Shown in pieces: positions 21,974 through 27,098 of a stretch of 27,098 nt of DNA. The notes below the pieces were generated by a model that was given only the letters and a program-made list of their open reading frames with translations, was not told where the DNA came from and ran no database searches. How positions within the stretch are numbered: position 1 is the first letter of the stretch; every line of letters starts with the position of its first letter. The stretch comes from Elysia marginata. Taxonomy: Eukaryota > Mollusca > Gastropoda > Plakobranchidae. The position numbers and the translations under genes were made by a program. The DNA is taken from assembly GCA_019649035.1 (NCBI GenBank), contig BMAT01007275.1, forward strand, positions 187,682 through 214,779, read 5' to 3'.

Positions 21974-22182
21974 CTCTAAATGGGTCAGGGGATGGGCTGC
22001 TTCTTCTCTTGCCTGCTACAGGTGCTACAGTGATTGCCTCAATAGGGGTATTGTTGATCTCTTCCCTTTCCTCTTCTTTATGTGGTGATCTGGCTGTGGG
22101 TAGGGCACTAGAGCCATCATCACCTCCACCTGGGTATAAGGTTCGCACAGTTTCTCCATCATCTTGGCCTGCATCTAACCAC
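21974..22182 (-). CDS. End of PLAT domain 3 and Ser/Pro linker
   Basis: Phase 2 in (AG|G gives Arg) and phase 1 out (AGAG|GTGAAT). The first residues (WLDAGQDDGETVRTLYPGG) finish PLAT domain 3 with the typical Trp-Leu-Asp and Asp-Asp-Gly loop. The rest is a flexible linker rich in Glu, Pro and Ser that ends with a basic-Ser-Pro sequence (GKRRSSPSPDPFR), a likely proline-directed or basophilic phosphorylation site by its pattern. An 11-G run in the intron downstream (21824-21834) is a simple repeat. Confidence 0.9.
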
Positions 22183-22679
22183 CTAGATTCGAGAACAGGA
22201 CATAAAGTGATTGAAAAAATTACAGTTTCACTTAAATGGTGGAATATTTTCTTTGATGGCCTTTTATTATACCGGTTTAGTCGTATCCTTTCACAAAGAT
22301 GAAAAAAAATGAAAATGCTTTTGTTAACTATGTCTTGCAACTAGTCCAAATATGTCTGATCTGACAATTTTCACATTTCAAAGGTGCTGATATACATTTC
22401 TGAAACTTAGATAACATAGGATAAACAATTTTGGAAGGTTTATCTACAATGAGCTATGACTGGGAACAAATTCAGATCTAAACTTTTCAAAACACAAAGG
22501 CCCACTTACCCTATATGAAACATTGTTATTCATAAGGGAGAGGAGAAAATATTTAAAAATCTAAAATATTTATTCATAGTGGATTAAAACCACAAAAAAT
22601 ACAAAATAGGGGCCTTTTTCTCCTCTTCTAAAGAAATTCTCAATCTTGGATTTGTTCCATTCATCCATCCCAACCTTAC

Positions 22680-22755
22680 CTGTTGCAGACAAAGACATAG
22701 GCATCTTCTTCATTTTCAGGTTTTACTGTCACCCGTAACAGAAACCATCCATCAC
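22680..22755 (-). CDS. PLAT domain 3, third exon
   Basis: A 76-nt exon, phase 1 in and phase 2 out before GTAAGG. It encodes DGWFLLRVTVKPENEEDAYV, then FVCNR. Gly-Trp-Phe-Leu and Phe-Val-Cys-Asn-Arg are textbook PLAT elements. This domain is cut by one more intron than the other PLAT domains here. Confidence 0.94.
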
Positions 22756-23255
22756 CTTAAAATTAAAAGAAAAATATAGATTGAGAGAGATATTAGAAAC
22801 CTCCTACCACTGTCTACTAAAGAGACATAAGTCCCAAAGCGATTACGTTAAATGAAATTTTGTTTGGCTAATGCTTTATGTATGGTTTTCCTGCTGTTCT
22901 AATATTTCTTATATATCAAACTTTCCTTTGCTTTCACACAATCATACACTTGTAGAATGTTCAATAATGCCTTCATTAAACTGCAGAATGTTAATTGTCA
23001 TGTAATTATATATGACATGCGATGGCTCTTATAACTGAAAAAGCACAAATGCCAAGCTAAAAATCAATATCATAATTCAAAAGTATGCTTTTGAAATAAA
23101 AATTAAAAAACAATGAAAATCAAGATGTTTTGGAATGTTCTAATACTGACAGGACATTTTTTAATTGTGATAATTGAGGAGCTCAACATTGTCTAAATGT
23201 GATAATTGAAGAGCTCAAGGGAATAATAGTCTAAGTTTTGTTGATCAATATTTAC

Positions 23256-23334
23256 CTGGATTTCCACTAAAGTGGCCAATGGTGATACTATCCAACGTCA
23301 GTAGACTCACTGCCTCAATCATGAATGAGTCAGT
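23256..23334 (-). CDS. PLAT domain 3, second exon
   Basis: A 79-nt exon, phase 0 in and phase 1 out before GTAAAT. It encodes TDSFMIEAVSLLTLDSITIG, then HFSGNPG, the Thr-Asp-x-Phe strand and Gly-His loop of the PLAT core. Here the loop has Phe-Ser in place of the usual Asp-Asn, which may alter a ligand or metal site (inference). Confidence 0.93.
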
Positions 23335-23530
23335 CTGAGAAAGGTTCAAGCAACATTGCACATAGGATCATCACTTATTTCTTTCATGTAGTTTTTAAAT
23401 ACTAATTTTAAAAAAGGTTTGATTAAAAGGTGGTTTTTTTCAGGCCAGGATGAGTTAGAAGCAATAGACTACATTGTTTGTAGAAACCAATTATTTATAA
23501 AAACTAAACACTTTTATTAAAAATGAAACT

Positions 23531-23840
23531 TCTGCAAAATACTCAATGAAATTTGAAGTAAATGAGTTTGCTTTGATGAGACTCTCAATGACTGTAAGTG
23601 AAAAGGGGATAAAATAGCAAATAAGCTGTTTGCGGAAGTTATTTCTTTCTTTTTTAAATTTAGGACCTATAATTTGCCAATTGAAAAGTCTGCAAAATAC
23701 TCAATGAACTTTTTTGTAAATGTTTGCTTTGGTGAGACTCTCAATGATGAGGAGTGAAAAAGAAATAAAGTAGCAAATAAGCTGGTTGTGGAAGATTTTT
23801 TTTTCCTTTTTAAAAGTAGGACCTATAATTTGCCACTTGT
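23531..23840. repeat. Diverged 158-bp tandem duplication in an intron
   Basis: Copy 1 (about 23531-23688) and copy 2 (from 23689) share TCTGCAAAATACTCAATGAA, then GAGACTCTCAATGA, AGCAAATAAGCTG and GGACCTATAATTTGCCA in the same order, with substitutions and small indels between them. It is older than the 93-bp duplication in the large intron. Confidence 0.85.
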
Positions 23841-23913
23841 GTTAGTATTAAAAGCTTTCCTTGAAAAATAATACAATTATATTGATAGTGGCAGATCTGT
23901 GTTCTGTGCTAAC

Positions 23914-24068
23914 CTGGCCTTGTTGAAAGTGTTGTTTTCCTTGTGTACTGTCCTGCAATCTACGGTAGCCTGTGCTGCCCATCTGGCCATCAAGTTTGAC
24001 CATTATAGCCTGGTCAGTCCCAGCACCAGGTGAATCAGCTGTTGACACTGTCACATGATACCTGACCA
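23914..24068 (-). CDS. PLAT domain 3, N-terminal part
   Basis: Phase 1 in (G|TG gives Val) and phase 0 out before GTTAGC. It encodes VRYHVTVSTADSPGAGTDQA, then IMVKLDGQMGSTGYRRL. The Gly-Ala-Gly-Thr-Asp-x-Ala strand and the Gly-x-x-Gly turn identify the start of a PLAT domain. The length (155 nt) equals that of the matching exon of domain 5. Confidence 0.95.
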
Positions 24069-24777
24069 CTGGATGATATGTAATTTGAAAAACAATTATC
24101 TCTCAGAGATACTTGAGCCTTTTTTATAAACATGTAAATATTATTCCTTCAATTTTCTTGACATTTCACTATTCCTCTTTCTGTCATGGTAAAAAAGAGC
24201 ATTATTCACTTTCAAAAGTATATGGTTTATGTTTATGAGCTTTTTTTCCTGGAAAGATTTCTTCTATTTCCTTTCAATGTAAAAAGTTTTCACAATTTCA
24301 ACAGAATCTCAGGGTCACGTCTTATCACAAAAAAAGTCTTTGTATTAATCAACTTGCATTGTTATCTAATTGAGTCCCATGAGCTCAATGGTAGACAGTT
24401 TCAAGAGCAGCTGTCACCGGCTCAGTCTAAATTAAGATCTAGGGTCCAAGCAAAAGTATGAAAGTAACATTTTTATGGCTAATCACATTTTCAGTCTGCC
24501 TTTGCAATTCTACATGTCTACATTTAGATCTAGAAGCAAATTTTTTTGTGAGGAAAGTAGGTGCAAATTGGCACTCAGTCAAAAAAGAGAGGTATGTTAC
24601 AAAAAGGTATAAAAATATTATGTTTTTTTTACTTCTCAAGTCTTAATGTACATTTATTTACTTTATTTGCATGGGGCTTATGCTTGACCAAGAGTGCGAT
24701 TCAAATTATAAACACTGATTTGTCCCTTTCAGTATTTCAAAGTAACATCCCTAGTAAGTTTCAAATGGCAATCATAC

Positions 24778-24907
24778 CAGGCAAGATAAAGACCCCTGGC
24801 CACACCACTGGAAACTCTGTCCATCCATCAGATGTTTCATTGACTGCTATTGGGCGTGTAAAAGAACTCCAGAATGTGTCCTTGGTATCAACATCCTCAA
24901 AATGGAT
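24778..24907 (-). CDS. PLAT domain 2, C-terminal part
   Basis: Phase 0 in after TTTACTTTAG and phase 1 out (CCTG|GTATGA). It encodes IHFEDVDTKDTFWSSFTRPI, then AVNETSDGWTEFPVVWPG. It follows the pattern of the last PLAT strands but is diverged: the Trp-Leu pair is replaced by Ser-Phe. The next exon starts a new PLAT domain. Confidence 0.88.
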
Positions 24908-25243
24908 CTAAAGTAAAAATAAAAGCAATGTTTCAAAATAGTTCGGAAAAGATTTCTTTACTTAAGTAATGTGATCTGAGCCACCTTTTGAAATTTTCAC
25001 AGCAATTTTTATCATTGCATCTATGTTAAAACTAAAATCAAAAAATTTAAAAGTTGTTTTTAATGACTTAGCGAGCATATTCTCATGCAATACCCTCAGC
25101 CTTTATTTACTTTCTCACAAGTTTGTGTACACAGTAAGAGATAGTTTATATGCAACAAGTAAGATTTTTTTTTAATTATACACTGAAAAAACATTTGTTT
25201 ATCCATTGACCATGAAACAATTTCATTGTAACAAATAACTCAC

Positions 25244-25333
25244 TCTTTTAAGATGCCAAGACTTTGGTTGAAGGTTGTCTTCAAATCCAATTCTCATTTT
25301 TATTACATCTCCTACATCCTCTGATAAACTCAA
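25244..25333 (-). CDS. PLAT domain 2, middle part
   Basis: Ninety nt, phase 0 at both ends, with TTTTCAG acceptor and GTGAGT donor. It encodes LSLSEDVGDVIKMRIGFEDN, then LQPKSWHLKR. It aligns with the 93-nt middle exon of domain 4, including Gly-Asp-Val-x-Lys-x-Arg-Ile-Gly. The conserved His is Phe here, so this is the most diverged PLAT copy. Confidence 0.9.
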
Positions 25334-25750
25334 CTGAAAAAAAATTATATGAAAATTGAAAATGAAATTTGAAAAGGATTTTTATTTGAAACAACAGAAG
25401 AAGGCAAATACCAGAATTGATACTCAAAATGGCTGTATAGGCTAAAAGTTTAAAACATTATAATTAGGAAAAAATTAAATGCAGTACATAAGCCTTTTAA
25501 GGCATTGAACCCATGCCTATTGCATTTCATTGAGTTAACCATGAACAGTATTTATTTTAATAAAAAGGTAACAAACAGGCAATAAGCAATTTAGTCTGAG
25601 GCAGCTTGTTTGTTTGCTTGTTTTTTGTTTTGCCTTAAGAGAAGTACTGTGAATACTCTGCAATTGAGCTAAGTGGCTTACATGATTTTGGTTACATTTC
25701 TTACCTTTAAATAAGGTTAATTTAACAGGCATCAATGACTGGAAACTCAC

Positions 25751-25914
25751 CTCAAATTTGTCCATCATGCCAGCCTGGAATGGGTTTTCCCGTTTATCAG
25801 TCAGACTGACAGGAGAACTCTCTCCCTTGCTTCCGCAAAAAATAACAACAGCATCACTGATATCACCCATGGTGCCATCTGTACCGGTTAATGTCTCTAC
25901 ACTCCACTGACCAC
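25751..25914 (-). CDS. PLAT domain 2, N-terminal part
   Basis: A 164-nt exon, phase 1 in (C|GT gives Arg) and phase 0 out before GTGAGT. It encodes GQWSVETLTGTDGTMGDISD, then AVVIFCGSKGESSPVSLTD. It ends Met-Asp-Lys-Phe-Glu, corresponding to the Thr-Asp-x-Phe of the other domains. The same length as the matching exon of domain 4 supports shared descent of the repeats. Confidence 0.92.
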
Positions 25915-26510
25915 CTATCATAATGCCCCATAGGGTTCATTTATCAAGAGATATAGGATAAAGTTATGAATAAAAAGTATAAAAACTTAGACAGAATGTC
26001 TATGTCCTCATACCTGGGGCAGGTTCTATAAAGAGAAATAGTGCAAAAGAACTGTTTCCAATACTCTTTGGGAAAAATTCAAGAAGAGAATCAGTTTTGA
26101 TTTTTTTTTCTTTTCACTAAAATCATATTTTGTAACAAAGTAATTTAGAACTCAAAGGAGGTAGATAAGCTGATTGGCTTGTAACCTACAACTTTAAGCT
26201 TTCAGAAAGTAAGTACTGTGAAGGAACTTGTGTGAAAGGACTACTTGGAATACTTCTTGAAAGTACATTTTACTTAGGAAGTGTGTACCAGTTTTATTTT
26301 TAAAGGTAAAAAAATTGTTATTCATTAAAAATGCATGCTTTATCAAGCCATGTAACCTACATCTTAACTTACAAAGTTTATGCTCAAAATGTGTTATCAA
26401 AAGATATGCTTAAGTAAATTAGTCAAATTATTTTTGCAAGTTTATAATAAAGCATTATTTTTAATTACATCAATTTATCTTTTAGTGGATTGAAAAACAA
26501 TAACACATAC

Positions 26511-26629
26511 GTGTCACAGGAAAGTCAGGGAATTCACTGGTAGGGACAGCAACTGTGCTAGGTCTACTTGATATAACAGGTAGAGTTATTTCAACTTGCT
26601 CATCTCGCTTTTCTTCATTTCCAACCCAA
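26511..26629 (-). CDS. End of PLAT domain 1 and short linker
   Basis: Phase 2 in after CATTTTAG and phase 1 out before GTATGT. With the preceding exon it reads FIWSNWVGNEEKRDEQVEIT, the Trp-rich end of a PLAT domain, then a Pro/Ser/Val linker (ISSRPSTVAVPTSEFPDFPV) leading to domain 2. Confidence 0.88.
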
Positions 26630-27082
26630 CTAAAATGGGAAAAATAAATACCAAAACATGGATTGATTATTCTGTTCTTATAAAAAGTTTTGAATGTTAA
26701 TTTTTTATGAGATAAAGCGTTCACAGAAAATTTTGGTTTAATTTTTCAGGCGTATTTTCTCAACATTTATAAGGAAACACGTTTGTATTGCTTATTTTTA
26801 AAAAAATCATCTTGAATTACTGTTGATAAGATGATGACCACATTCAAAGCTGAGTTTGTAATAAATACTTCATGAAAAGGGATAAGTGTGAGTCCTGATC
26901 TAGATCTAACATACATTCAGGCTGACAAATAAAAGATGCTGACTAAGAAAAATATAAATCTTAAAATATTTACTTAAGATGAGAACAAACTATAAATGTC
27001 TATTAACCGTCTTTTTCCGACAAAAAAACCCTTAAAATATTTTTATTAACCTTTAACCGTCACTTTGAGACAAAGCACTTAC

Positions 27083-27098
27083 TTGCTCCATATGAAAG
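27083..27098 (-). CDS. Partial exon at the right edge, PLAT domain 1
   Basis: Only 16 nt are inside the window, ending at a GTAAGT donor in phase 2. They encode Phe-Ile-Trp-Ser and most of Asn, which joins in frame to the Trp-Val-Gly of the next exon. The gene continues beyond the window. Confidence 0.75.

Larger units (their letters stand above)
18082..27082 (-). other. Introns between the PLAT exons
   Basis: Fourteen AT-rich introns of 317 to 859 bp: 18082-18940, 19096-19623, 19757-20156, 20250-20801, 20966-21282, 21373-21973, 22183-22679, 22756-23255, 23335-23913, 24069-24777, 24908-25243, 25334-25750, 25915-26510 and 26630-27082. The intron 22756-23255 also has a short 32-bp-period repeat of a TGTGATAATTGA motif at about 23166-23217. 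Apart from this, the 158-bp duplication and homopolymer runs, I see nothing in them. Confidence 0.8.
10275..27098 (-). other. LOXHD1-like multi-PLAT gene, 3' part
   Basis: Sixteen coding exons on the minus strand run from the right edge to a stop at 10389-10391: 27083-27098, 26511-26629, 25751-25914, 25244-25333, 24778-24907, 23914-24068, 23256-23334, 22680-22755, 21974-22182, 21283-21372, 20802-20965, 20157-20249, 19624-19756, 18941-19095, 17918-18081 and 10389-11274. All junctions are GT/AG and phase-consistent, giving about 906 residues. The product has the end of one PLAT/LH2 domain, four more PLAT domains, a charged linker and a long acidic tail. PLAT domains are small beta-sandwiches that bind lipids or proteins, usually at membranes. 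Tandem PLAT arrays are the hallmark of LOXHD1, which in vertebrate hair cells lies along stereocilia. Orthology cannot be decided here because the 5' part is missing and vertebrate LOXHD1 lacks, to my knowledge, such an acidic tail. Confidence 0.9.

Noticed and set aside
1-27098. tRNA, rRNA or CRISPR-like arrays
   Set aside because: None seen. The repeats present are simple, tandem or transposon ends, and the sequence is eukaryotic.

Overview
This is a window of animal nuclear DNA. It is AT-rich, with spliceosomal introns (GT/AG, mostly 0.3-1.3 kb, one of 6.6 kb), low-complexity repeats and one complete mariner transposon. A multi-PLAT (LOXHD1-like) gene beside this kind of mariner element would fit an invertebrate, perhaps a mollusc or other lophotrochozoan, but nothing in the sequence fixes the species. 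Two runs of N mark assembly uncertainty.

Layout. (1) 1-846: an ATG microsatellite and unassigned DNA. (2) 847-2212: a mariner transposon with 28-bp terminal inverted repeats, a flanking TA on each side and an uninterrupted D,D34D transposase on the minus strand. (3) 3257-7151, plus strand: a four-exon gene whose exons join in phase (1, 2, 0) to give 523 residues. It is a low-complexity polar protein with polyQ and polyN runs and a basic C-terminus, and I do not recognise its family. (4) 7152-10274: the shared 3' flank of two convergent genes, with no convincing coding sequence. (5) 27098 down to 10389, minus strand: the 3' part of a large multi-exon gene that runs off the right edge. Sixteen exons splice without any phase conflict to about 906 residues. 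They encode the end of one PLAT/LH2 domain, four further PLAT domains, a charged Pro/Ser linker between the second and third of those four, and a tail of nearly 300 residues very rich in Glu and Asp.

The most notable observations are these. The acidic tail's reading frame stops at a TAA (10389-10391) but continues in the same frame for 37 codons of similar acidic sequence before a second TAA (10275-10277), which suggests a recent nonsense change, a polymorphism or sequence error, or readthrough. In the 6.6-kb intron before the acidic exon, a GC-richer block (12235-12360) has splice sites and an open frame, but that frame does not fit its neighbours, so inclusion would truncate the protein. 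All introns at PLAT boundaries are phase 1, making each domain a symmetric module. The plus-strand gene is an unrecognised family.

The two genes show no obvious functional link. They are convergent, and the mariner lies about 1 kb upstream of the first coding exon of the plus-strand gene.
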